Source: Neopusillimonas maritima (GTDB lineage Bacteria > Pseudomonadota > Gammaproteobacteria > Burkholderiales > Burkholderiaceae_B). Taken from it: a stretch of 64,000 nt of DNA. This document shows, piece by piece, positions 9,317 through 18,704 of this stretch. Position numbers and translations under genes: made by a program. The DNA lies in the NCBI RefSeq assembly GCF_040930455.2, contig NZ_CP170494.1; one strand, 5' to 3'. Below the pieces are notes generated by a model that ran no database searches, had not been told where the DNA came from, and worked only from the letters and a program-made list of their open reading frames with translations. Numbering within the stretch: position 1 is the stretch's first letter; the number at the start of each line of letters is the position of its first letter.

Positions 9317-10082
9317 CGCAAAAAAATCCTTATGGTAGTTCCCGCAATGATATACGCCTGACACCCTTGATGTAAAAACTAATACGATACTTAGCTGGAT
9401 TATGTAACTGAACAGGGTAGAAAGTGGATCCGCAGAAAAGTCTCTGGAACCGCTGCATAGGACGCTCTCGCCTTTCAGCTCACAATTGATTCGAGACGTT
9501 CTTGATGGGGGCGATACGCGCGCTTCAGCTTGATGACGGCCCAAAACCTACCACCTTTGAGTCCAAATCCAATCACTTTTCAGCTATGGCATATCCGCCA
9601 CGACACGGTCCATAGACCGTCAACAATCACTAACCCAGAGTTAGCCACATCAAGAGGACCGGCATCTTTCCCGCGGATGTTCCCGAAAATGGAGTCTCCT
9701 GCATCGCGCAGGCAGGTGCATCGCAACTGAAATAATGCTGAACGGGAGGGCAGAAAGCCTACCGGGCAACATCCAGTAAGGCCACGATTATTGGTGTAAA
9801 AATAGTGGCCACGTCTGACTCTAGGTATTCCGGAACCTTCCAGATTGAACCACTACGTTACTACCGCCTCCAAGAACAGCTACGCACAACGACGGGTCTC
9901 AGCACTAGATTGATCAACCAATGTCAGGATATGCGCGATCTAGCGATATGCAACTTGAGAGTTTGGCACAGCGCATTAGCAAGACGCGAGAATGGCAGGG
10001 TCGCCCGGATTTTCAGCCTTTTACATAATAACTGGGCGATCTCACTACGGCCGCATCACTCAAAAACAACAGAGGAGCGAAG
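9317..10082. other. Gene-poor stretch upstream of hsdM
   Basis: About 770 bases with no gene I can recognise. It must contain the promoter of the minus-strand restriction operon, but no clear -35/-10 pair stands out. A 98-codon open frame at 9805-10101 (plus) has no recognisable motif and an unlikely composition, so I do not call it a gene. The stretch could hold decayed remnants of older insertions. Confidence 0.3.
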
Positions 10083-10409
10083 ATGGCTGGTATTTCATTG
10101 ACTTTGCCTGACGTTAGTCTCAACAAACGATCGACAGACTTTATTCCCTTGCGACAAGCTATTATTGAAAACTAACTCGAAGTCTGTCGACTTGCCATTG
10201 CCTTGTTCGGGGGGATACCCGAAAGCCTCGAAACGCTCAAAGCCCGCAAAGAAATGCAAGCAACAAAGTGGGAAAACGTAGCCGTGCACAACTTATACTT
10301 CAAAATTTTCGATACAAATGCTCTACTATTCAAAAATAGACCTCTTTCCAGGGTTATAAACATTGCCCCCGCAATCAGGCGGCTGTTAGCGCCTCGTAAC
10401 ATGCAATAA
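10083..10409 (+). pseudogene. Possible broken small gene of unknown function
   Basis: An ATG at 10083 preceded by GAGGAGCGAAG opens a frame of 30 codons (MAGISLTLPDVSLNKRSTDF...) ending at TAA 10173-10175. The same frame continues beyond this stop to 10409 with a protein-like composition (GGIPESLETLKARKEMQ). If real, it is a gene of about 108 codons with one in-frame stop. I do not recognise the family. The frame contains the transposon-end-like repeat at 10129, so the apparent coding could be coincidental. Its last 35 bases overlap the 3' end of the oppositely oriented monooxygenase gene. Confidence 0.25.
10129..10190 (+). repeat. Transposon-end-like repeat, distal copy, with inverted partner
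   Basis: Bases 10129-10156 match 21876-21903 at 27 of 28 positions and in the same orientation; the core is CGACAGACTTTATT. The copy ends in GCGACAAGC, a nine-base string also found next to glmS at 21928-21936. A short inverted partner, AAGTCTGTCGA at 10180-10190, mirrors TCGACAGACTT at 10131-10141. The arrangement resembles the junction between two elements inserted successively at one attachment site. The relation to a Tn7-like transposase is inferred. Confidence 0.5.
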
Positions 10410-11505
10410 AGTATGGGTCACGCTCACTTAGAGCCTCATGGCTCACTCGCCCAGTACGGCGCATGTAGTCATAAGCGAACATCACGGGGTTCAGGTGCAT
10501 TTTTTTATCTACTGACTCATACCAATCTAAGCTCTTGGCAGCAGCAACCTGAAAGTCAGCTGACGACGTGCGACGTAACTTCTCGAAATGTATAAACGCG
10601 GCAGGTAAGTCGTTTCCATGCTCACTTATCGCCTCATACAGGGCAATGGCATCTTGCATGGCCATACGCGTACCCGACCCCAATGAAAAATGCACCGTGC
10701 GCAGCGCATCTCCCAACAATACAATATTCTTGTACGACCAATTCTCGTTGCTAACAATATTCGGAGAAAACCAAAATGAACGGTTGGATAACAAACCGTT
10801 GCTGCCGAGGTCTTTAGCAAAAACCTGTTCACAAAAACGCTGACTTTCTTCATCCGACATACGATCAAGGCCAGCACGCTGCCAAGTGTCTGGGTCGACT
10901 TCCACTAAAAACGTGCTGAGATCTTTGCTGTACTGGTAGCTGTGCGCAATAAATACCCCGTACTCGGTTTCACGGAAAATTAGGGACACCGCGTGGAACA
11001 GTTGATGTGTGCCGTACCAGGCGAATTTGTTTCTTCGCTTTTCGAAATGCGGCTTAAAATGATCTTCAAACTGCGTACGGACTAAACTATTACCGCCGTC
11101 AGCGCCCACAATCAGATCGGAGTCACCTAATACACTAACGTCATCTACTCGCCTGTCAAAATTAAACTTAACACCCACCGACTTGCATTCATCTTGCAAA
11201 ACTTTGAGCAGATTAATGCGTGAAACACGCGAAAAATGATTGTTTCGTAACTGCACGCGCACGTCTTTGTGAATTACCTCCATGTAATCACAACGTTCGT
11301 GACTAGCGATAAATTTCCGGTAGAACTCAGCATCAGCTTGTTCCAAAAAACTTAACGCAACATTAGAAAAAACAACTCCCCAACCGTAAGTTGCTCCTGC
11401 CGGATTTTGCTCGTGCACAGTAATTTCGTAACTCGCATCTCGCTTTTTCATCAACAACGCGAAATACATACCAGCGGGCCCACCGCCTACAATTGCAATT
11501 TTCAT
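10375..11505 (-). CDS. FAD-dependent aromatic monooxygenase, salicylyl-CoA 5-hydroxylase/anthraniloyl-CoA monooxygenase type
   Basis: A 376-residue flavoprotein. It begins with the FAD dinucleotide-binding fingerprint GGGPAGMYFALL at residues 7-18, has the second FAD/NADPH motif around DLIVGADGGNSLVR (about 130-143), and the third FAD motif NIVLLGDALRTVHFSLGSG (about 260-278). The pattern (MKKRD..YEITVHEQN, YGWGVVFS) closely resembles the monooxygenase domain of anthraniloyl-CoA monooxygenase and salicylyl-CoA 5-hydroxylase rather than free-acid hydroxylases. It is the last gene of the nine-gene operon, nine bases after livF. A ring hydroxylation of an acyl-CoA or acyl-type substrate is likely, given the ligase in the same operon. 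The exact substrate is not deducible. Confidence 0.75.
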   Translation of the reverse strand: MKIAIVGGGPAGMYFALLMKKRDASYEITVHEQNPAGATYGWGVVFSNVALSFLEQADAEFYRKFIASHERCDYMEVIHKDVRVQLRNNHFSRVSRINLLKVLQDECKSVGVKFNFDRRVDDVSVLGDSDLIVGADGGNSLVRTQFEDHFKPHFEKRRNKFAWYGTHQLFHAVSLIFRETEYGVFIAHSYQYSKDLSTFLVEVDPDTWQRAGLDRMSDEESQRFCEQVFAKDLGSNGLLSNRSFWFSPNIVSNENWSYKNIVLLGDALRTVHFSLGSGTRMAMQDAIALYEAISEHGNDLPAAFIHFEKLRRTSSADFQVAAAKSLDWYESVDKKMHLNPVMFAYDYMRRTGRVSHEALSERDPYFIACYEALTAA

Positions 11506-11514
11506 TAGATCCTC

Positions 11515-12246
11515 TTAAACACCAACATATTGCTGCACGCGCTGCGTGTCAGCCATTAACATCTCAGTATTGCCCTTCCAGGCAATACGACCCTTTTCAA
11601 TCATGTAATGTCGATCTGCCAGTTTCGACAAGGCTTTAACATCCTTATCTACTACCAGAATGGATTGCCCGGTTTCTTTAACTCGCGACAGGGTTTGCCA
11701 GATTTCCTGTCGGATCTTGGGCGCCAGCCCTTCAGTGGCTTCATCCAGAATCAACAGTTTGGGGTTGGTCATGAGCGCACGGCCAATGGCCAGCATTTGT
11801 TGTTCACCGCCTGACAACTGCCCGCCACCGTTATCACGACGCTCCTGCAGCCGGGGAAATAACGCATAAACCTGCTCCAGTGTCCAGCTATGGCACAGCC
11901 CCTTGCGTTTGCAGGCGGTCGCCACCAAGTTTTCCTCAACACTCAGGCTAGGAAAAATCAAGCGCCCCTCGGGCACCCAGCCCAAGCCCATTGCAGCAAT
12001 GCGATGCATCGCCATGCCGCGTGTGGACCGCGCGTTAAATTGAATATCGCCTTTACGCAAGGGCAACATGCCCATAATGGTGCGGATGAGGGTAGTTTTA
12101 CCCATGCCGTTCTTGCCCATGAGTGACACCACTTCGCCCTCGCCAATAGACAGAGAAACGTCGAACAGCACCTGCCCGCGTCCGTAGCCGCTGTCAACCT
12201 CGCTGACGGTCAACATGGGATTTGCGTGCGCTTGCGGATTACTCAT
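11515..12246 (-). CDS. livF: Branched-chain-amino-acid-type ABC importer ATPase, LivF-like (operon 1)
   Basis: A 243-residue ATPase with Walker A GKNGMGKT at 44-51, signature LSGGEQQ, and Walker B followed by DEATEGLAP. The LivF class is recognised by TEGLAP and the short length. The ATG at 12244-12246 follows GGGAGGTGACG and overlaps the livG stop by eight bases; the longer frame upstream lies inside livG. Together with livG, livM, livH and the binding protein it makes a complete HAAT-type importer, here presumably for the aromatic or related acid degraded by the same operon. In the catalytic switch region VDKD replaces the commoner VEQN/VEHD. Confidence 0.88.
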   Translation of the reverse strand: MSNPQAHANPMLTVSEVDSGYGRGQVLFDVSLSIGEGEVVSLMGKNGMGKTTLIRTIMGMLPLRKGDIQFNARSTRGMAMHRIAAMGLGWVPEGRLIFPSLSVEENLVATACKRKGLCHSWTLEQVYALFPRLQERRDNGGGQLSGGEQQMLAIGRALMTNPKLLILDEATEGLAPKIRQEIWQTLSRVKETGQSILVVDKDVKALSKLADRHYMIEKGRIAWKGNTEMLMADTQRVQQYVGV

Positions 12247-12994
12247 CGTCACCTCCCAGGTATGCCCGTTGCACCACTTCGCTTTCGCGGACTTCGTCAA
12301 CAGACCCACTAAAAACAACACGCCCTGAAACCAGCACAGAAATGCGGTCTGCCAATGAAAATACGGCGTCCATATCATGCTCAATCAACAAGATGCCATA
12401 GTCTTTTTTGAGTTCGGCTAACAGCTGAATCATTTGCCGGGATTCGGCTGGCCCCAGCCCTGCCATGGGCTCATCCAGCACCAGCAAATGGGGGTTGGCC
12501 GCCAACGCCATTGCTAACTCAAGCTGCCTGAGCTCACCATGCGCCAGCTCGGCACAAGGCCCGTCACCCGCGTGAGGCAAGCCAACCGTTTCCAGCCAAT
12601 GCGCTGCTTTTTGCTGCGCCTGCGTGTAGTGGTGCGCCGCTTTCCAGAAATGAAAACCCAACCCGGCGTGCGCTCTAACTACCAGGGCTACGTTTTCCAG
12701 GGCACTTAAGGTGGGAAACACACTGGTAATCTGGAATGAACGCCCCATTCCCAACTGGGCACGTTCGGCGGTACTCAGGCCGGTGATATCCCGACCCATA
12801 AAATGAATGCGTCCCGCATCGGAAGAAACCAGGCCTGACAACTGCCCAACCAACGTTGTTTTGCCCGCCCCATTGGGCCCGATCAGGGCATACACTCCCC
12901 CTTTTTCAACCGTTAAAGACACATCGTCTGTTACGCACAAAGCGCCATACGACTTCTTCAGACCTTGTAGTTCAAGTAAAGGCGTCGCTTCCAT
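12239..12994 (-). CDS. livG: Branched-chain-amino-acid-type ABC importer ATPase, LivG-like (operon 1)
   Basis: A 251-residue ATPase with Walker A GPNGAGKT at 39-46, Walker B LLVLDEPMAGLGP, and the switch histidine in LLIEHDMDAV. The signature is AHGELRQLE, a LivG-like variant. The start overlaps the livM stop by one base (TGATG), with GGGAGGT upstream. It pairs with LivF to drive the two permeases LivH and LivM. GC content across livF-livH is visibly higher than in the flanking enzyme genes of the same operon. Confidence 0.9.
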   Translation of the reverse strand: MEATPLLELQGLKKSYGALCVTDDVSLTVEKGGVYALIGPNGAGKTTLVGQLSGLVSSDAGRIHFMGRDITGLSTAERAQLGMGRSFQITSVFPTLSALENVALVVRAHAGLGFHFWKAAHHYTQAQQKAAHWLETVGLPHAGDGPCAELAHGELRQLELAMALAANPHLLVLDEPMAGLGPAESRQMIQLLAELKKDYGILLIEHDMDAVFSLADRISVLVSGRVVFSGSVDEVRESEVVQRAYLGGDDE

Positions 12995-13974
12995 CAGTGA
13001 CCTCCCGAGGCGGCGCGATCGGCCGACAGATCGGCACTGCGAGTGCGAGAAAACAAACCATAGATACCGTTCTTCAGGAAAAGCACCCGAATCACAATGA
13101 GGGGCCCCAGAATCAGCATCCAGTGTTCAGTAATATCAGACAGCCAATGCTCCAGGCCAACAAATACGGCCGCACCCAGAATTGGCCCCACCAAGGTGCC
13201 CACCGACCCCAGAATCACCATTACCAATAGCTCTCCGGACACCAGCCAGTTCACGTAAGCCGGCGCAATATACGAAGTGAGATTCGCCATCAGCGCCCCC
13301 GATACCGTCGCCATTACGCCGGACACGACAAACATGACGAGTTTGTAGGGGTAAGGGTCGACCCCCACCGCATGAACCCGCGTTTCATTGTCGCGCGTCG
13401 CTACGGCGATTTTGCCAAAAGGCGAATTCACCAGGCGATAACTGATGTAGAGAAAGGCCAGCAAGATGAACAAGCTAACGTAGAACAAGGTAACCGGGTT
13501 CGACAGCACAACATTAGGCGCCACAACGCTGGCGACCTGCAACGCAAAGCCATCGTCACCGCCATAAGCGCGCAAGCTTTGTGCACCGTAAAACACCATT
13601 TGCGCAAAGGCCAGCGTAATGAAAATAAAATACAGCCCGCTGCAGCGTAAGGAAATGAACCCCACCACCAGGCCGAACAGGCCGCCCAGCAGCATGGCCA
13701 GCGGCCACACAATCCACGCGGATGAGAACCCCATGGATGCCATAATGCCAACGGTGTAGGCGCCAATAGCCATAAACGCCGCATGCCCAAAACTGACCAG
13801 GCCCAGATACCCCACCAACAGGTCCAGACTTAAGGCGGCAATTGCGAAAATAATGATGCGAGTCACCAGCTTGATGTAATACGTTTCCCCCGAGAACGGA
13901 AGCAACAACACTAGAAACAACAGCAACCATAGAATCCAGCTTCGGCTGGAAGAAGCGCTAAATAAGGTACGCAT
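12994..13974 (-). CDS. livM: Branched-chain-amino-acid-type ABC importer permease, LivM-like (operon 1)
   Basis: A 326-residue polytopic membrane protein with about ten hydrophobic segments and family hallmarks LLVGYLGLVSFGHAAFMAIGAY near the N-terminus and the permease loop GVDPYPYKLVMFVVSG followed by GSVGTLVGPILGA. It starts with ATG overlapping the livH stop by one base (TAATG). It forms the transmembrane channel with LivH. Confidence 0.9.
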   Translation of the reverse strand: MRTLFSASSSRSWILWLLLFLVLLLPFSGETYYIKLVTRIIIFAIAALSLDLLVGYLGLVSFGHAAFMAIGAYTVGIMASMGFSSAWIVWPLAMLLGGLFGLVVGFISLRCSGLYFIFITLAFAQMVFYGAQSLRAYGGDDGFALQVASVVAPNVVLSNPVTLFYVSLFILLAFLYISYRLVNSPFGKIAVATRDNETRVHAVGVDPYPYKLVMFVVSGVMATVSGALMANLTSYIAPAYVNWLVSGELLVMVILGSVGTLVGPILGAAVFVGLEHWLSDITEHWMLILGPLIVIRVLFLKNGIYGLFSRTRSADLSADRAASGGH

Positions 13975-14870
13975 TAGTGACCTCCCCGCGTAGCAAATAG
14001 TCCGGCAGGGCGGTAATACAACACCGCGGCCATTAATACATAAACCAGCATGCTGGCCAGGGCATTACCGGCGGCACCAAACCATTGCGGCGCAAAAATA
14101 CGACCAAACGTATCCAGCAAACCAACCAGCAGGGAAGCCGCCAGCGCGCCCTTTAACGAACCAAATCCGCCAATACACACCACCGTCAGGGTAAGGATGA
14201 GAATGGGGTCGCCTACCCCTGGCTGCATGGCAATCAGCGGGCCGGACATCATGCCCGCCAGCGCCGCCAGAAACGCCGCCAGCGCGAACACCAGGGTATA
14301 CAGTACGGTTACGTTCACGCCCAGCCCTGCGACCATGGTTCGATTATCGGCCCCCGCGCGCACCAACATGCCGAAGCGGGTTTTAGTAACTACCCACATC
14401 AATACCAGGCCCGCCAGAATAGCGACACCTGTGATGGCCAGGCGGTAAACCGGATAGGGGAAGCCCAGAATGTCGGTATGCCCACTTAGCATGGCCGGCA
14501 CGTTCACAAATACAGGCTCACGCCCCCAGATCACCACAATCAGTTCGTTTAACGTGAGCGTCACGCCAAACGTGGCCAGCAATTGATCCATATGGCCCCG
14601 CCGATACAGCGAGCGAACAATAAGGATCTCGATTACAGCCGCCATAATGGCGGCCCCCACCAGCGCACATAATGCCGCGAGCCAAAACGACCCCGTGGCC
14701 TGCGCCGCTGCGCTGGCAAGGTAACCCCCCACCATGAACATGGAACCATGGGCCAGATTCACCAGCCGCATCACGCCAAATACCAGCGTAACCCCAATGG
14801 CCATCAAGAACAGCAACATGCCGTATTGAAAGCCATTGAACAACTGCTCAAGCAGTATCGAGAAACTCAT
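13974..14870 (-). CDS. livH: Branched-chain-amino-acid-type ABC importer permease, LivH-like (operon 1)
   Basis: A 298-residue polytopic membrane protein. It opens with LFNGFQYGMLLFLMAIGVTLVFGVMRLVNLAHG, split here only by description, which is the LivH N-terminal pattern, and carries the GGFGSLKGALAASLLVG coupling-loop region near residue 230. It begins 21 bases after the stop of the binding-protein gene. It supplies the second channel subunit of the importer. Confidence 0.9.
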   Translation of the reverse strand: MSFSILLEQLFNGFQYGMLLFLMAIGVTLVFGVMRLVNLAHGSMFMVGGYLASAAAQATGSFWLAALCALVGAAIMAAVIEILIVRSLYRRGHMDQLLATFGVTLTLNELIVVIWGREPVFVNVPAMLSGHTDILGFPYPVYRLAITGVAILAGLVLMWVVTKTRFGMLVRAGADNRTMVAGLGVNVTVLYTLVFALAAFLAALAGMMSGPLIAMQPGVGDPILILTLTVVCIGGFGSLKGALAASLLVGLLDTFGRIFAPQWFGAAGNALASMLVYVLMAAVLYYRPAGLFATRGGH

Positions 14871-14891
14871 TGCCGCCCCCTTGTGCTACTG

Positions 14892-16061
14892 CTACTTGCC
14901 CATTTGGCATTCGGCCACGTAAGGATCCTCAGCGCTCTCTGTTGCAACCCCTTCAAGGTTAAGCGCCAGCTTTCCGTCATCTCCTTTAACCACCTTTAGT
15001 GCATAAACGGTTTGAATAGGCATATGGTTACGATTGAACTCAAAATTGCCGCGAACGCTGTCAAAGGATGTAGTGCCGATCAGATCTTGAGCTTTTTCAC
15101 GGTCAAATTTACCCTCAGGAAGCTTCGCTATTGCTTGGTTAAGTAACATCACCGCATCGTACTGTTGAGCGGCATAAAACGACGGATCCCTACCATATTT
15201 CTTACTAAAGTCTTCGACAAATTTCTTATTCGCCGAATTATTCAACTTCGCGCTATAGTTGGATGTAACAGTGACACCCAGAGCATCTTCGCCAAAGGCG
15301 TCCAGAAACAACGTATCGACCAACCCTGCGTTAGAAAATAGCGGTATATCCAAACCAGACTGCGCATACTGCTTCACGAAAGCAATAGCAGCCCCGCCAG
15401 GATAAAACGCAAAAACCCCATCGGGCTTAGCGGCACGAATCTGCGCAAGCTCGGCTGAAAAGTCCAGTTGAGATTGCGGGGTAAACACTTTGGCCAACCT
15501 CTCACCCTCAAAAGTGCGCTCTGCACCCCCTACGTGATCCCAGCCCGCCTGATAGTCCATGCCGATGAAGTAAGCACGCTTAATACCCTGCTCATTCATG
15601 TACTTGCCCATCCCCTCACTCCATTGATCGTTCTGAAAGGCCACACTAAAATAAGCGGGACTACAATTTTTTCCAGCCAGCGGAGAGGGTCCACCATTGG
15701 ACCCAACCAGAGTTAAGCCAGCAGCAGCGATCGGTTTTACTAACGCCACAACTTCATTTGAGGCTGTAGCGCCAGTAACAATATCAACGTCATCTCGGTC
15801 GATTAGCTTGGACACCTCTTGCACAGCAACGCCAGGGTTACCCCGAGAGTCTGCCGTGTAAAGCTCAACCGTTCGATTACCTAAGCGATTATTAAGGTGT
15901 TCAAGCGCCAGGTCTAAACCACGTTGCTGCTCAGCTCCGAGCACCCCCAACGGACCGCTTAGTGCAGCAATAAAACCTAACCTAACCTTATCCTCGGCAT
16001 GGACCTGAAACGCAAAAGTCGTCAGCGCAACTGCAATTAGTGCTTTTAAATTTTTTTTCAT
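14892..16061 (-). CDS. ABC importer periplasmic binding protein, LivK/AmiC type (operon 1)
   Basis: A 389-residue protein with a clear signal peptide (MKKNLKALIAVALTTFAFQ, cleavage after VHA) and the type I periplasmic-binding-protein fold pattern (VRLGFIAALSGPLGVLGAEQ; KLIDRDDVDIVTGATASNEV). I chose the ATG at 16061 because it follows AGGAGATACAG and begins the signal peptide; the frame extends 23 codons upstream without support. It lies between the ligase and permease genes. Proteins of this family bind branched-chain amino acids, amides, urea or aromatic acids; the operon context favours an aromatic or related carboxylate. Confidence 0.88.
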   Translation of the reverse strand: MKKNLKALIAVALTTFAFQVHAEDKVRLGFIAALSGPLGVLGAEQQRGLDLALEHLNNRLGNRTVELYTADSRGNPGVAVQEVSKLIDRDDVDIVTGATASNEVVALVKPIAAAGLTLVGSNGGPSPLAGKNCSPAYFSVAFQNDQWSEGMGKYMNEQGIKRAYFIGMDYQAGWDHVGGAERTFEGERLAKVFTPQSQLDFSAELAQIRAAKPDGVFAFYPGGAAIAFVKQYAQSGLDIPLFSNAGLVDTLFLDAFGEDALGVTVTSNYSAKLNNSANKKFVEDFSKKYGRDPSFYAAQQYDAVMLLNQAIAKLPEGKFDREKAQDLIGTTSFDSVRGNFEFNRNHMPIQTVYALKVVKGDDGKLALNLEGVATESAEDPYVAECQMGK

Positions 16062-16092
16062 CTGTATCTCCTGAATGTAGAATTTCAACGCG

Positions 16093-17760
16093 TTAAGCGT
16101 CGCTGTTTTCGCGCTCCAACTTTTGCGCAATATCCTGCCGCATCAATGCTTTATCCACTTTCCCAACCCGCGTTACCGGGAAAGCATCAACAATTTCTAT
16201 GCGCTCTGGGCACTTGAACTTGGCCAACCCTTGAGCAGCAAGAAAATCGGCAAGCGCTTTAAGATTCGGTGCCTCAAAACCTTTTCTTAAAATTAAATAA
16301 ATACAACCTTTTTCGCCATAGAAAGGATCAGGCATTGCAACAAGCTTTGCATCAGCGATAGCCGGGTGCCGGCAGACATACTCTTCGACTTCTTCACACC
16401 CAATTTTTTCGCCACCACGATTTATGTTGTCACGCAAGCGCCCCTGAAAAGCAAAATAAGAACGTCCATCAATAACATGCTCAATCACCATGTCACCTGA
16501 GCGAAAAAAACCGTCGGAAGTTAAGGCTTTTTTCGTTGCTACCTCATCGCCGTAATAGGCCAGAAGACTATACGGGCCGCGGAAACAAAGTTCGCCAACA
16601 TTCCCCAGTGTAATGACGTCCTCGCTATCTGGATCCAGCACACGAATCTCGTTACACGGCGTGCCCGTTGCACCTTGCGTATGATGGCGAACAAAATCAG
16701 GATCATCGGCCGGCGAGCCCAGTACCAACCCTTCTGTAATGCCATATAGGTTCGAACAAGGCACACCCAAGTGAGCTTCGAGCTTATCGGCTCGACTCAT
16801 TGTCGAAAACAATTTCAACGATGAAAGATCATGTTTATTAATGCCGGTGTACGCAATAAGTTGTGGCGCAATGGGGCCAATCGATAGCCCATGTGTCACT
16901 TTATGTATTTCGATTAACTCCAGCATCCGCTGAATGTCGACCTTGGGCATCAACACCGCCGTAAGACCAAAAATAATGGGCGGCAATAATGCATATGACT
17001 GACCAGCATTGTGGATCAACGGGAGCGACCAAATAATGCATGATGAACAGTCTATTTGATATCGCGTTGACCACCCAACAGCATGCCCTATGTACTCTGC
17101 ATGAAATCGAGGGATGATTTTTGGTAAACCGGTAGAGCCTCCTGACAATTGAAAGCTCAATACATCGCGCGGACTGATAGAAACCGATGTTAAGCGTTCC
17201 CGCGCGGCGGCTAAGGACAAACGACTGCTTAATGCGTCAAGGGCATGAGTACCATCTGGCGCCTTGCCCCTAACGACGATGATGTGTTCAATATTCGAAT
17301 TCTTCTGCTGTACTTCTTGCGCGAATTTGATTAAGTCGAATCCACTAAAATCCGCTTGTACGAAATGTGCTTTCGCTTTGCTAGTTTTCCCTAAAGCATC
17401 TATTTCAACTTCTCTGTATTGCGGGATAGTACACACGGGAACAATGCCCGCTTTGTAGCAACTAAAAGCCACAAGAACCGTTTCAATAGTCGTGCCCAGT
17501 TGAAAAAGCACGCGATCACCGGACATTAACCCGATATCAAGCAACCCTCCCGCAATGAGGTCTGTCTGTTCATCCAGCTCTCTAAATGTAAGCGTTCGTT
17601 CGTCACTGACAAACGCGGACCGATCTGGAAACTTGGCTGCGGTTGAGCGCAAAGTTTCGCCAACCGTACTATTAACCCAAGCGCCTGTGCTCAGGTAAAA
17701 ATCAGCTTTATCTTCAGTCTGGTAAACAACCCCTTCAATGGGGTTTTCTATTCTAGACAC
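16093..17760 (-). CDS. AMP-dependent aryl acid ligase, DhbE/2,3-dihydroxybenzoyl-AMP synthase-like
   Basis: An adenylating enzyme of the ANL superfamily. The phosphate-binding loop is LSGGSTGLPK, the YGITEG motif is near the middle, the hinge region is GRLRDNINRGGEKIG and the conserved C-terminal lysine lies in TRVGKVDK. The sequence is closest in style to siderophore aryl-acid ligases (DhbE, EntE) and SdgA-type salicylyl-AMP ligases. I place the start at GTG 17758-17760, six bases after GGAGGAG, giving 555 residues; a GTG 24 bases upstream overlaps the preceding stop. In this operon it probably activates the imported acid before hydroxylation by the FAD monooxygenase. Whether it transfers to CoA is not visible. 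Confidence 0.8.
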   Translation of the reverse strand: MSRIENPIEGVVYQTEDKADFYLSTGAWVNSTVGETLRSTAAKFPDRSAFVSDERTLTFRELDEQTDLIAGGLLDIGLMSGDRVLFQLGTTIETVLVAFSCYKAGIVPVCTIPQYREVEIDALGKTSKAKAHFVQADFSGFDLIKFAQEVQQKNSNIEHIIVVRGKAPDGTHALDALSSRLSLAAARERLTSVSISPRDVLSFQLSGGSTGLPKIIPRFHAEYIGHAVGWSTRYQIDCSSCIIWSLPLIHNAGQSYALLPPIIFGLTAVLMPKVDIQRMLELIEIHKVTHGLSIGPIAPQLIAYTGINKHDLSSLKLFSTMSRADKLEAHLGVPCSNLYGITEGLVLGSPADDPDFVRHHTQGATGTPCNEIRVLDPDSEDVITLGNVGELCFRGPYSLLAYYGDEVATKKALTSDGFFRSGDMVIEHVIDGRSYFAFQGRLRDNINRGGEKIGCEEVEEYVCRHPAIADAKLVAMPDPFYGEKGCIYLILRKGFEAPNLKALADFLAAQGLAKFKCPERIEIVDAFPVTRVGKVDKALMRQDIAQKLERENSDA

Positions 17761-17784
17761 GCCTGTCTCCTCCTGTCTGTTCAC

Positions 17785-18651
17785 TCACGGTTCAATACGT
17801 ACGGTATCTCTGTCAAAAACGGAAATAGTTCCAGCGACTCCGCCCGTAAATAAGCCGTACCAAATCGCTGGCTTTAAACCTAACGCCTTGCGTTTAAACT
17901 CAAGGGGAACCGACGCCTGAACAAGCCAGTAATCGTTATTTAGGTCACTAACTCGACAATCGCTATTTTCAGCGGCAGCATCAACCAACGCTTGGAATTC
18001 TGGCACCTTCAATACAGGCAGACCAACACTGCCCGAGGGAAGGTCTGGCAATAGCTTGTTCGCTTTTCGACGCCATATCTCATCTATTGATGCAATACCG
18101 GCAACTCCTCCTTCGCGTTCACTCTCCAGAGAAATCGCGGCCTCAACGGTGCGCTCGGCATCATGATAATCACTCGGGTTTAATGCTCTCAATTTACGTG
18201 TAATCTCTAAGAAGTACCCGTTAGGATCACGAAAATAAATAGACTCAATCACCTCATGACGCGTTTCGACTGACACATCTACACCCTTATCCTGCAACCG
18301 CTCTTTCCAAGAATGTAGCTCTTCCTCGCTATCAACCTGCCAAGCTGTGTGATTCGCGTCCGTTACAAAATCCTCTGGCCACGGTTTAGTCGCTTCACGC
18401 CCTGTCATTTCATCTGGTGCTTTCGTTCCAAGATAGTAGAAAAACGCAATCGTGCTTGCCCGTCCGCTATCGAAGAAAAAATGAAGAAAGTCGGGGTGCG
18501 TTGCCGGCCCCCACCCTCGCGCCGATATAGCGTGAACGAGATCTAAACCCAATATGTCGCGATAAAACTCAATAGTTTCTTTGAGCTTCCATGTGGGGCG
18601 CGCGGTATGGTCTACGCCCTTTAATACAAGACGGCCTGATGAAGCAGTCAT
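17785..18651 (-). CDS. VOC family metalloenzyme (extradiol dioxygenase/glyoxalase fold) with extra C-terminal domain
   Basis: A 288-residue protein. The first 155 residues form a vicinal-oxygen-chelate unit with the metal triad H15 (KGVDHTARP), H101 (DANHTAWQV) and E149 (GYFLEITRK), as in extradiol dioxygenases and related enzymes. Residues from about 165 on form a second region with no family I recognise. The ATG at 18651 follows AAGGAGGTGG; the frame is open 29 codons further but lacks a ribosome site. Ring cleavage is an attractive role given the neighbouring hydroxylase, but isomerase or lyase activities share this fold. Confidence 0.7.
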   Translation of the reverse strand: MTASSGRLVLKGVDHTARPTWKLKETIEFYRDILGLDLVHAISARGWGPATHPDFLHFFFDSGRASTIAFFYYLGTKAPDEMTGREATKPWPEDFVTDANHTAWQVDSEEELHSWKERLQDKGVDVSVETRHEVIESIYFRDPNGYFLEITRKLRALNPSDYHDAERTVEAAISLESEREGGVAGIASIDEIWRRKANKLLPDLPSGSVGLPVLKVPEFQALVDAAAENSDCRVSDLNNDYWLVQASVPLEFKRKALGLKPAIWYGLFTGGVAGTISVFDRDTVRIEP

Positions 18652-18704
18652 ATTCCACCTCCTTGAAAGGTTTAACCTGTGAATAGGCACAAAAAGACGA
18701 CGCT

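Noticed and set aside
9805..10101. 98-codon frame upstream of the distal repeat
   Set aside because: No ribosome site, motif or recognisable family; composition looks non-coding.
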